DNA of 64,000 nucleotides from Streptomyces sp. NBC_01296 (lineage in GTDB: Bacteria; Actinomycetota; Actinomycetes; Streptomycetales; Streptomycetaceae): positions 3,348,001 through 3,412,000 of the forward strand of contig NZ_CP130720.1 of assembly GCF_035984415.1 (NCBI RefSeq), written 5' to 3'. Both the position numbers and the translations under genes were made by a program. Shown here piece by piece: positions 1 through 6,880 of the stretch. The notes below the pieces were generated by a model that did no database searches, was not told the DNA's origin, and worked only from the letters and a program-made list of their open reading frames with translations. Position 1 is the first letter of the stretch. Every line of letters begins with the position of its first letter.

Positions 1-763
1 TGCCGCCGTGCTTGCGGATCTCCAGCAGTTCGCCGAGCACGTCGGCGTCACCGGCGAGGAACGCGGCCCGGTAGCCCGCCAGGTTGGAGCGCTTGGAGAG
101 GGAGTGGACGGCGACGATGCCCTCGTACGAGCCGCCGCAGACGTCGTCGTGCAGGACGGAGACGGGCTCGGCCTCCCAGCCGAGCTCCAGGTAGCACTCG
201 TCGCTGAAGAGCAGGATCCCGTGCTCGCGCGCCCAGGCCACGATCCGGATCAGGTCTTCCTTCGGGATGACCTTCCCGGTGGGGTTGGACGGGGAATTGA
301 GCCACAGCAGCTTCACGCCGGCCGGGTCGAGGTCCCTCGGGTCGTCGTAGACGACGGCCTCGGCGCCGCACAGCCGCGCGCCGACCTCGTACGTGGGGTA
401 CGCGAGCCGCGGGTACGCGACCTTGTCCCCGGCGCCCAGGCCCAGCTGGGTCGGCAGCCAGGCCACCAGTTCCTTGGAGCCGACGACCGGCAGGACGTTG
501 CGGTGTCCGGCGGCGCTCGCGCCGAGGCGGCCCTGCAGCCAGCCGGTGATCGCGTCGCGCAGCGCGACGGTTCCCCACACCGTGGGGTAGCCCGGGGAGT
601 CGGCGGCGGCGACCAGGGCGTCCTGGATCAGCTGCGGGACCGGGTCCACGGGCGTGCCGACGGACAGGTCGACGATGCCGTCCGGGTGGGCCGCCGCCGT
701 CTTCTTGTACGGCTCCAGCTTGTCCCAGGGGAAGGCGGGAAGACGTGCGGATACTGCGGCCAC
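1..763 (-). CDS. dapC: Succinyldiaminopimelate aminotransferase (DapC), C-terminus cut by window edge
   Basis: This is a fold-type I PLP aminotransferase of the DapC group, which transaminates N-succinyl-2-amino-6-ketopimelate in the lysine/meso-diaminopimelate branch that feeds peptidoglycan. The reverse-strand translation begins from a GTG at 763 with AAVSARLPAFPWDKLEPYKK. It then shows family motifs: an N-terminal DLSVGTPVDPVP stretch, WLNSPSNPTGKV (substrate/PLP loop), LFSDECYLELGW (the Asp that contacts the PLP ring) and VHSLSKRSNLAGYR (the Schiff-base lysine in SLSKRS). About 254 residues are present; the C-terminal third lies beyond base 1. It lies 132 bases downstream of the ferredoxin gene on the same strand, an arrangement I recall from other streptomycetes. 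The family is secure; the exact substrate is inferred from this context. Confidence 0.85.
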   Translation of the reverse strand, partial: MAAVSARLPAFPWDKLEPYKKTAAAHPDGIVDLSVGTPVDPVPQLIQDALVAAADSPGYPTVWGTVALRDAITGWLQGRLGASAAGHRNVLPVVGSKELVAWLPTQLGLGAGDKVAYPRLAYPTYEVGARLCGAEAVVYDDPRDLDPAGVKLLWLNSPSNPTGKVIPKEDLIRIVAWAREHGILLFSDECYLELGWEAEPVSVLHDDVCGGSYEGIVAVHSLSKRSNLAGYRAAFLAGDADVLGELLEIRKHGG

Positions 764-786
764 GGTGTTCTCTGCTCTCTACTGGT

Positions 787-820
787 GCTGGACGTACTGG
801 ACGTGCTGGACGTGCCGGAC
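787..820. repeat. Short tandem 9-bp repeat in the dapC leader
   Basis: Consecutive 9-base units gctggacgt, actggacgt, gctggacgt and a partial gccggac run from 787 to 820, in the spacer between the ferredoxin stop and the dapC start. Three full copies with one substitution are visible. The function is unknown. It may be simple slippage, or it may shape the intergenic RNA. Confidence 0.6.
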
Positions 821-828
821 AAACGACT

Positions 829-862
829 CGGTCCCGCGCGGCACGGGGGCCGTACGGGACCG
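829..862 (-). terminator. Candidate hairpin after the ferredoxin gene
   Basis: Perfect 8-base arms CGGTCCCG (829-836) and CGGGACCG (855-862) enclose an 18-base GC-rich loop that can pair partly with itself. It lies 34 bases downstream of the ferredoxin stop. There is no U-tract, as is common for Streptomyces hairpins, so it could be a processing or attenuation site rather than a full terminator. Confidence 0.4.
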
Positions 863-895
863 AAGCACGCGTTCTGCCGTGTGGGGCAGTGGCCG

Positions 896-1222
896 TCAGT
901 GGCCTTCGCCCATGGGCGGCAGCGCGGCGATGAAGGGGTGATCGCGCTCGATCAGGCCCAGCTTGGAGGCACCACCGGGCGAACCGAGCTCGTCGAAGAA
1001 CTCGACGTTCGCCTTGTAGTAGTCCTTCCACTCTTCCGGAGTGTCGTCCTCGTAGAAGATGGCCTCGACCGGGCAGACCGGCTCACACGCACCACAGTCG
1101 ACGCACTCGTCCGGGTGGATGTACAAGGACCGCTGGCCCTCGTAGATGCAGTCGACGGGGCACTCTTCGATGCATGCCTTGTCCTTGACGTCGACACAAG
1201 GCTCCGCGATGACGTAGGTCAC
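896..1222 (-). CDS. fdxA: Seven-iron ferredoxin (3Fe-4S/4Fe-4S)
   Basis: This is a small cytoplasmic electron carrier of 108 residues. Nine cysteines would be typical; here C9, C17, C21, C25 then C40, C43, C46, C50 are present. That is the pattern of bacterial 7Fe ferredoxins, where C9, C17 and C50 would hold the [3Fe-4S] cluster and C21, C40, C43 and C46 the [4Fe-4S] cluster, with C25 free. The C-terminal extension after residue 55 (FYEDDTPEEWKDYYKANVEF) is also family-typical. It starts with GTG at 1222, preceded by a strong AGGAGG about nine bases upstream. It is transcribed toward dapC and divergently from the GNAT gene at 1340. The redox partner cannot be told from the sequence; P450s and oxidoreductases are common partners of this family. 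Confidence 0.95.
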   Translation of the reverse strand: MTYVIAEPCVDVKDKACIEECPVDCIYEGQRSLYIHPDECVDCGACEPVCPVEAIFYEDDTPEEWKDYYKANVEFFDELGSPGGASKLGLIERDHPFIAALPPMGEGH

Positions 1223-1339
1223 GCTCTCGTTCCTCCTCGGTAGGGCTTTCCATATCGCGCGGGAGCGCGGCGTCGTCGATGCCCACGCCTAGTATCTCCG
1301 TTCCCGGGCACGATCCGAACAGGAGGGGCGGACAGAGCT

Positions 1340-2326
1340 GTGGAAATCACTGCCGGTGGGCTGCTGGAGATCCGTATTACCCCGGCTGACGTGGGTAAAC
1401 GTGTCTCTGTACGACGGGTGGAGAGCGGCTCGAGCGGGTCACCGTCGTTCACCGACACGGTAGGTGTTCTCACATCCTGGAACCAGGGTGTGCTGACGAT
1501 CACACGAAAGAGCGGCGAGTCCGTCCACATCGCGGAATCGATGCTGGTCGCGGGCAAGATCGTACCGCCGGCCCCGGCCCGGCGACGGGGTCCCGCGGCC
1601 TCGTTCGCGGAGCTGGCGCGGACCGGGGCGCGGGCCTGGCAGCCGCTGGAGAGCGAGCCGCTGGGCGAATGGACGCTGCGGGCGGCCGGCGGGTTCACCC
1701 GGCGGGCCAACTCCGTGCTGCCGCTCGGCGACCCCGGGGTCCCGCTGGACGAAGCACTCGCGCGAGTGACGTCCTGGTACGCGGAACGTGAGCTTCCGGC
1801 GTATGTGCAGACGGCGACGGGGGCGGTCGGCACCCAGGAGCTGCTGGGCGCGGAGCTCGAGCGCCGGGGCTGGGTGAACGAGGTGTCGGCGGAGGTCCGG
1901 ATCGCGGCGCTGGCGCCGATCGCGGACGTGGACACCGCCGCCACCGGCCCGGAGGTACGGCTGACCCGCGCCCCGGACGAGGAGTGGCTCGGGCGGTACG
2001 GGCGGGTCAAGGACCCGGAGGTGGCCCGGCGGGTGCTCGTCGCGGGGCCGTCGGTGTGGTTCGCGACGCTGCCCGGACGGGCGATCGGGCGGCTGGTGGT
2101 GGACGGCCGGTGGGCCGGCTTCGCGGCGGTCGAGGTCGACCCGGCGCACCGGCGCGCGGGCCTGGGCACGGCGGTGATGGCGGTGCTGGCCCGGCAGGCA
2201 CTGGAGGAGGGCGCGTCGGCGGCGTGGCTGCAGGTGGAGGCGGACAACGCGGGGGCGCGGGCGCTGTACGACGGCCTGGGCTTCGCGACGCACCACGCCT
2301 ACCACCACTTCCGGGCGGCGCGATGA
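1340..2326 (+). CDS. GNAT-family N-acetyltransferase with N-terminal beta-barrel-like domain
   Basis: This is a 328-residue protein with two parts. Residues about 5-75 form a small beta-rich module (EIRITPADVGKRVSVRR through HIAESMLVAGKIVPP) that resembles an SH3-like barrel. The C-terminal third is a GNAT acetyltransferase domain with the acetyl-CoA loop RRAGLGTAV and the terminal signature NAGARALYDGLGF. It would acetylate an amine on an unknown substrate in the cytoplasm. The GTG start at 1340 has AGGAGGGG about eleven bases upstream. The stop overlaps the next gene's start as ATGA, so the two are translationally coupled and probably act together. The substrate is not predictable. Confidence 0.85.
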   Translation: MEITAGGLLEIRITPADVGKRVSVRRVESGSSGSPSFTDTVGVLTSWNQGVLTITRKSGESVHIAESMLVAGKIVPPAPARRRGPAASFAELARTGARAWQPLESEPLGEWTLRAAGGFTRRANSVLPLGDPGVPLDEALARVTSWYAERELPAYVQTATGAVGTQELLGAELERRGWVNEVSAEVRIAALAPIADVDTAATGPEVRLTRAPDEEWLGRYGRVKDPEVARRVLVAGPSVWFATLPGRAIGRLVVDGRWAGFAAVEVDPAHRRAGLGTAVMAVLARQALEEGASAAWLQVEADNAGARALYDGLGFATHHAYHHFRAAR

Positions 2327-3114
2327 GCGCGGAATCCCGGGAGCGGTTCGCGCAGGAGGCCCGCTCGGAGCGGCCCGACCTGGCGCTGCTGTGCCTGCTG
2401 CTCGCCGCGGAGGCGGACCCGGAGCTGGACGAACGGGCCATGGACTGGGCGCAGATCGAGCTGGACCGGCTGGCGGGGATGCTGCCGTACGGACTGCGGG
2501 GCGGGAAGGCGTGGGCCTCGGCGGTCTCCGAGCTGCTGGGCGGCCGGATGGGCTTCCACGGCACCCCCGCGGACTACGACCGGCTGTCGTCCTCGCTGCT
2601 CCACGAGGTGCTGCGGCGGCGCCGGGGCCTGCCGATCCTCCTGTCCGTCGTCTGGCTGGAGGTCGCGCGGCGGGCGGGTGCGCCGGTGTACGGGCTGGGG
2701 CTGCCGGGGCACTTCGTGGTGGGGTTCGGGGACCCGGACGAGGGCCTGGTGGTCGACCCGTTCGCCGGGGGCGCCTCGCTGGGCGCCGGTCCGGCGGAGC
2801 TGGCCGCGCAGCCGCGTACGCCGGCCCGGACGCTGGACATCGTCCTGCGGATCCTGAACAACATCAGGGCGTGGGCCTCGGCCCGGCCCGAGCACTCGGG
2901 GGCCGCGCTGTGGGCGCTGGACCTGTCGCTGCTGTTGCCGTCGCATCCGGCGTCGTTGCGGTACGAGCGGGCCAAGCTCTTGGTGGAACGGGGGGAGTTC
3001 GCCTCCGGCGCGGCCGAGATGGAGTCCTACGCCGAGGTGGTCGACGCGATCGATCCGCCGGCCGCGGCCCGGATCCGGAGCGAGGCCCTGTCCGCGAGGG
3101 CGCTGCTGAACTGA
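2323..3114 (+). CDS. SirB1-type transglutaminase-like protein
   Basis: This 263-residue protein is translationally coupled (ATGA overlap) to the GNAT gene upstream. It carries the SirB1/transglutaminase-like N-terminal domain: LHEVLRRRRGLPILLSVVWL, then GLPGHFVVGF with the family histidine, and VVDPFAGGA with the family aspartate. The usual catalytic cysteine of true transglutaminases is not evident in the GLPILLS segment, as is normal for this group, so enzymatic activity is doubtful. The C-terminal segment (residues about 190-260) looks like TPR-type helical repeats (SLRYERAKLLVERGEF). It is cytoplasmic, with no signal peptide. The role is unknown; related proteins are found widely as conserved hypotheticals. 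Confidence 0.75.
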   Translation: MSAESRERFAQEARSERPDLALLCLLLAAEADPELDERAMDWAQIELDRLAGMLPYGLRGGKAWASAVSELLGGRMGFHGTPADYDRLSSSLLHEVLRRRRGLPILLSVVWLEVARRAGAPVYGLGLPGHFVVGFGDPDEGLVVDPFAGGASLGAGPAELAAQPRTPARTLDIVLRILNNIRAWASARPEHSGAALWALDLSLLLPSHPASLRYERAKLLVERGEFASGAAEMESYAEVVDAIDPPAAARIRSEALSARALLN

Positions 3115-3154
3115 CCCGGCCGGGGGCGGGTGCCGCTGCGCGGGGCCGGTCCGG

Positions 3155-3772
3155 TTACAGCCAGCCCTTTTCGCGGGCCACGCGCACGGCTTCCGCGCGG
3201 TTGCGGGAGGCGAGTTTCTGGATCGCCGTCGAGAGGTAGTTGCGGACCGTGCCCTGCGACAGGTGGAGCCTGGCCGCCAGTTCGGCGTTCGTCGCGCCGT
3301 CCTCGGCGGCGCGCAGGACCTCCCGTTCCCGGTCGGTCAGCGGGTTCGCGCCCTCCGCCAGGGCCGCCGCCGCCAGGGTGGGGTCGATGACCCGCTCGCC
3401 CGCCAGGACCTTGCGCACCGCCTCCGCCAGCTGCGCGGCCGGAGCGTCCTTGACCAGGAACGCCGAGGCCCCCGCCTCCATCGCGCCGCGCAGGTAGCCG
3501 GGGCGGCCGAACGTCGTCAGGACGACGATCTTGAGGGCCGGGACCGCGGTCCGCAGGGCCGCCGCCGCCTCGATGCCCGTCATGCCCGGCATCTCTATGT
3601 CGAGCAGGGCGACGTTCACGTCGTGCGCCAGGGCCGCCGCCACCACCTCGTCGCCGCGGGCGACTTGGGCCAGCACCTCGATGTCCGGCTCCAGTCCGAG
3701 GAGGGCCGCGAGGGCTTCCCGGACCATGGACTGGTCCTCCGCCAGGAGGATCCGGATAGGACGTTCGCTCAT
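3155..3772 (-). CDS. NarL/LuxR-family response regulator (DesR-like)
   Basis: This is a 205-residue two-component response regulator. The receiver domain has the acidic pair E12-D13 (RILLAEDQSMVREA), phospho-acceptor D58 (VALLDIEMPGMTG), the conserved Thr in VVLTTFG and the Lys in AFLVKDA. The C-terminal LuxR helix-turn-helix spans about residues 140-195 (LTDREREVLRAAEDGATNAE then VRNYLSTAIQKL). Its start overlaps the stop of the sensor kinase gene (ATGA), and the pair follows an ABC exporter in the same operon. It probably regulates that operon. Inverted ATGAC/GTCAT half-sites upstream of the first gene (6772-6799) are candidate targets. Confidence 0.92.
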   Translation of the reverse strand: MSERPIRILLAEDQSMVREALAALLGLEPDIEVLAQVARGDEVVAAALAHDVNVALLDIEMPGMTGIEAAAALRTAVPALKIVVLTTFGRPGYLRGAMEAGASAFLVKDAPAAQLAEAVRKVLAGERVIDPTLAAAALAEGANPLTDREREVLRAAEDGATNAELAARLHLSQGTVRNYLSTAIQKLASRNRAEAVRVAREKGWL

Positions 3773-4980
3773 GATCCCGATCCTAGGGGGACACGGGCCA
3801 GCAGGCGGAAGCCCTTCTTTCCGGTCTGGCCGGCCGACAGCGTGCCGCCCACCGCCTCGAGGCGTTCCGTCAGGCCCGTCAGGCCGTTGCCCGCGACCGA
3901 GGGGCCACCCGCGCCGTCGTCCGCGACCGACAGCTCCACCACCGGCCCGGCCAGGGTCTGGAGGGTCTCCAGCCGGACCGTGCACCGCTGCGCCCCGCTG
4001 TGCCGGACCACGTTCGTCACGGCTTCCCGGAGCGACCAGGCCAGCGCCGACTCCACCTCCTCGGGGAGGCCCTCCGCCGGCTCCGCCGGGAGGTCCGCCC
4101 GGACGCCCGCCGCGGTCAGCGCGGTCCGTGCGCCGGCCAGTTCGCCCGGCAGGGTCGCCCGCCGGTAGCCGCTCACGGCCTCCCGTACGTCGACCAGCGC
4201 CTGCCGGCTGACCTGCTCGATGTCGGCCACCTGCTGGGCCGCCTGCTCGGGACTGCCGGGCAGCATCCGCCCCGCCAGCTCGCTCTTGAGCGTGATCAGG
4301 GACAGCGAGTGGCCGAGGAGGTCGTGCAGGTCCCGGGCCATCCTCAGGCGCTCCTCGTTCGCCGCGAGCTGCGCCACCGTGGCCCGCGCCTCGCGCAGTT
4401 CCATCGCCGTACGGATCATCGCGCGGATGCCGACCATCGCGAACCCGCCCATCAGGGCCGGGATCAGCAGCCCGGCCAGGTACGCGTCGCCGCCCGGCAC
4501 CGCGAAGGCCGTCAGCGTGAGCAGGGCGGTGGCGCCCGGCACCGTGAAGCGGGAGATCTCCCCCGGCAGCGCGGCGCCGGAGGCTATCGCCACGTACACG
4601 AAGAGGACGAGCCATTCGCGGCCCAGGGACAGCGACAGGATCGTGGCCTGCGCGGAAAGGACCGCCACCGAGAGCAGCACGCGCCGTACCTCGGTCTGCC
4701 GGGCCGTACGGAAGACCATGACCAGGTACCAGGCGACGAAGGCCACGAGGCCCAGGCCGCCGAGCAGCCGGGCCCCGAGGCCGTGTCCGCCGCTGACGAG
4801 GTCGGTGACGGGGGCGCTGAGGTAGAACAGCCAGACGCTGATCCACAGCGACTTCACGATCATCTGCCGGCGGTTCTCGGGGCGCATGCCCACCCGGGGG
4901 CCGCCCTTCGTTCCCAGCAGACCGGTCTCGGTCATCGGCTCCGTCGCGCCGGTTCCACCGGCCGCCCCCGTCGCACCCAT
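3769..4980 (-). CDS. DesK-type sensor histidine kinase
   Basis: This is a membrane histidine kinase of about 403 residues. Five or so hydrophobic segments fill residues 42-185 (for example SLWISVWLFYLSAPV, GLVAFVAWYLVMVF and EWLVLFVYVAIASGAAL). They are followed by a short coiled coil and the HisKA_3 motif RMARDLHDLLGHSLSLI, with phospho-acceptor H219. The ATPase N-box is REAVTNVVRHSG and the G-box GNGLTGLTERLEAVGG. An ATG start at 4980 is used here. In-frame GTG codons at 4983, 4992 and 5001 are alternatives, the last overlapping the permease stop as GTGA. The low-complexity Gly/Ala/Thr N-terminus argues against a precise choice. The paired regulator is the next gene. Such exporter-plus-DesKR operons usually sense membrane or drug stress; the signal here is unknown. 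Confidence 0.9.
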   Translation of the reverse strand: MGATGAAGGTGATEPMTETGLLGTKGGPRVGMRPENRRQMIVKSLWISVWLFYLSAPVTDLVSGGHGLGARLLGGLGLVAFVAWYLVMVFRTARQTEVRRVLLSVAVLSAQATILSLSLGREWLVLFVYVAIASGAALPGEISRFTVPGATALLTLTAFAVPGGDAYLAGLLIPALMGGFAMVGIRAMIRTAMELREARATVAQLAANEERLRMARDLHDLLGHSLSLITLKSELAGRMLPGSPEQAAQQVADIEQVSRQALVDVREAVSGYRRATLPGELAGARTALTAAGVRADLPAEPAEGLPEEVESALAWSLREAVTNVVRHSGAQRCTVRLETLQTLAGPVVELSVADDGAGGPSVAGNGLTGLTERLEAVGGTLSAGQTGKKGFRLLARVPLGSGS

Positions 4981-4997
4981 CACGCTCGTCACACCCG

Positions 4998-5753
4998 TCA
5001 CGCCTTCAGCGAGTCCTTGCGGTACAGCCAGGCGGCGGCACCGGTGAAGAGTACGAAGTACACCGCCAGGATCGCCACGCCCTTCAGGTGCGGTGCGCCC
5101 CCGAGCTCGATGGCCTGGCCGAGGCCCGCGTACGCCCGGGTCGGCAGCCACTCGCAGATGTTCTGCAGCCACTGCGGGAAGTTCGCGGTCGGCATCCACA
5201 GACCGCCGAGGATCGACAGGCCGAAGTAGAACAGCATCGTGATCGGGCGGACGGTGTCCCCGCTCGCGAGGTAGCCGATCGCCACGCCGAGGGCGGCGAA
5301 GACGAGGCTGCCGGCCCAGATGGAACCGGTGAGGGCGAGCCACTGCCAGGCCTCGAACCGGACGCCCTTGACGCCCGCGGCGACCGCGAACACGACGAGG
5401 ATGGCGGGCAGGGAGAGCACGCCGGCGCTGGCGGTCTTGCCCAGGACGTAGCCGCGGCCGGGCAGGGCGGTCAGCCGCAGCTGGCGGACCCAGCCCTTCT
5501 CGCGCTCCTTGGCGATGCGCTCGCTGTTGCCCATCAGGACGGCGGTCAGGGCGCCGAAGGAGGCCATGGCGACCATGTAGAAGGCGGGCATGGTCAGTTC
5601 GGTGCCCATGACCTTCGTCGTGCCGTTCAGGGTGCCGCCGAGCATCAGGAACAGCGCGGCCGGGTAGAGGACGGTGAAGAACAGGTACTTCTTGTTGCGC
5701 AGGGCTCGGCTGATCTCGAGCTTGATGAGCTTGATCGTTCCGGTGGTCGGCAT
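4998..5753 (-). CDS. ABC-2 type exporter permease
   Basis: This 251-residue ABC-2 family permease has six predicted membrane spans: KYLFFTVLYPAALFLML, FYMVAMASFGALTAVLM, GVLSLPAILVVFAVAAG, LALTGSIWAGSLVFAALG, ITMLFYFGLSILGGLWM and GVAILAVYFVLFTGAAAWLY. It contains the family motif ERIAKEREKGWVRQLRLTAL between the second and third spans. It lies two bases after the ATP-binding subunit gene and directly before the DesK-type kinase, in one operon. With the ATPase it would form a homodimer-type exporter for lipids or drugs. The substrate is unknown. Confidence 0.9.
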   Translation of the reverse strand: MPTTGTIKLIKLEISRALRNKKYLFFTVLYPAALFLMLGGTLNGTTKVMGTELTMPAFYMVAMASFGALTAVLMGNSERIAKEREKGWVRQLRLTALPGRGYVLGKTASAGVLSLPAILVVFAVAAGVKGVRFEAWQWLALTGSIWAGSLVFAALGVAIGYLASGDTVRPITMLFYFGLSILGGLWMPTANFPQWLQNICEWLPTRAYAGLGQAIELGGAPHLKGVAILAVYFVLFTGAAAWLYRKDSLKA

Positions 5754-5755
5754 GG

Positions 5756-6712
5756 TTACTTGGCCTCCTCGGCCTCGGTGAGGGCGATGAAGGCCTGCTC
5801 CAGGCCGAGCCCGGCGACTTCCAGGTTCCGGGGGTAGAGCCCCAGGGCGTAGACGGCGTGGACGGTGGCGTCGGCGTCGCGCGACTGGAGCCTGACCGTG
5901 TCGCCGCGGCGCTCGTAGGCCGTCAGCTGGGGCAGGGCGCGCAGCGCCGCCTCGTCCACCGGGGCGTCCGGGGCCAGATCGAAGGCGATGCGGCGGGCGC
6001 CGGCCTTGGCCTTGATCTCGGCGGCGGTGCCGTCGGCGAGCAGCCGGCCCTTGTTGAGGACCAGGACCCGGTCGGCGATCGCGTCGGCCTCTTCCAGGTA
6101 GTGGGTGGCGAAGAGGACCGTGCGGCCCTGGGCGGCCTGCTCGCGCATCGTGGCCCAGAAGGCCTGCCGGGAGGTGACGTCCATGCCGGTGGTCGGCTCG
6201 TCGAGGACGATCAGGTCGTTGTGTCCCGCGGTGGCGAGGGCGAAGCGGACGCGCTGCTCCTGGCCGCCGGAGAGCTTGTTGACCATGCGGTCGGCGATCT
6301 CGGTGATCCCGGCGCGGCTGAGCACCTCCTCGACCGGGTAGCGGCGGGGGTGCAGGGCGCAGCCGAGGGCGACGATCTCCCGTACGGTCACGTCCTCCAT
6401 CAGGCCGCCGCTCTGCAGCATCGCGCCGACCCGGCCGCCCGCGATGGCCTCGCGCGGGGTGGTGCCGAAGAGGCGGACGGTGCCGGAGTCGGCGGGGCGC
6501 AGGCCCAGCAGCAGGTCGAGGGTGGAGGACTTGCCTGCGCCGTTGGGGCCGAGCAGGGCGACGGTCTCGCCGGGGTGGAGTTCGAGGGAGAGGCCGTCGA
6601 CCGCGCGGACCGCGCCGTAGTTCTTGGTCACGTCGTGGAAGGCCACCACGGGGCCGGCGCCGGGTCCGGTGTCCTGTGCGGCGGTGGTGTGCGCCGGGGT
6701 TGTCGTCGTCAT
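5756..6712 (-). CDS. ABC exporter ATP-binding protein
   Basis: This 318-residue ATPase of the drug/lipid ABC-2 exporter class has Walker A GPNGAGKSST, a Q-loop at MLQSGGLMEDVTV, signature LSGGQEQRVRFAL, Walker B LIVLDEPTTGMD and H-loop FATHYLEEAD. The C-terminal 90 residues form the accessory domain typical of DrrA-like proteins. It is the first gene of a four-gene operon (ATPase, permease, sensor kinase, response regulator) in which every junction is tight or overlapping, so transport and signalling are expected to be linked. The N-terminal 20 residues are a low-complexity Thr/Ala tail. It starts with ATG at 6712. Confidence 0.93.
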   Translation of the reverse strand: MTTTTPAHTTAAQDTGPGAGPVVAFHDVTKNYGAVRAVDGLSLELHPGETVALLGPNGAGKSSTLDLLLGLRPADSGTVRLFGTTPREAIAGGRVGAMLQSGGLMEDVTVREIVALGCALHPRRYPVEEVLSRAGITEIADRMVNKLSGGQEQRVRFALATAGHNDLIVLDEPTTGMDVTSRQAFWATMREQAAQGRTVLFATHYLEEADAIADRVLVLNKGRLLADGTAAEIKAKAGARRIAFDLAPDAPVDEAALRALPQLTAYERRGDTVRLQSRDADATVHAVYALGLYPRNLEVAGLGLEQAFIALTEAEEAK

Positions 6713-6771
6713 GACCGAAGATTCCCCCGTACGGGGGTGCGCGCGGCAGTGTCTGCGGTCGTGACCGGTGG

Positions 6772-6799
6772 ATGACAGATGTCATGCGCTCGGCATGAC
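6772..6799. promoter_or_regulatory. Candidate operator ahead of the exporter/DesKR operon
   Basis: Two adjoining inverted repeats share one arm. ATGACA-GA-TGTCAT spans 6772-6785, and GTCATGC-GCTCG-GCATGAC spans 6781-6799 with perfect 7-base arms. That gives three ATGAC half-sites about 60-90 bases upstream of the ATPase start. NarL/LuxR-type regulators bind such dyads, so the DesR-like protein in the operon is the obvious candidate. This is inference; no -10 box is clear. Confidence 0.5.
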
Positions 6800-6832
6800 G
6801 GCCCCCGCGACCGGGCCGGCGGCGGACACGGC

Positions 6833-6866
6833 GGAGCCCCCGCCCGAGGGATCGGACGGGGGCTCC
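6833..6866 (-). terminator. Hairpin terminator after the peptidoglycan-binding protein gene
   Basis: Arms GGAGCCCCCGCCCGA (6833-6847) and TCGGACGGGGGCTCC (6852-6866) pair over 15 bases with one mismatch around a GGGA loop. It lies 14 bases after the stop of the gene ending at 6881. No U-run follows; this is a typical GC-rich streptomycete terminator. Confidence 0.65.
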
Positions 6867-6880
6867 CACGAGCCGGTTCG

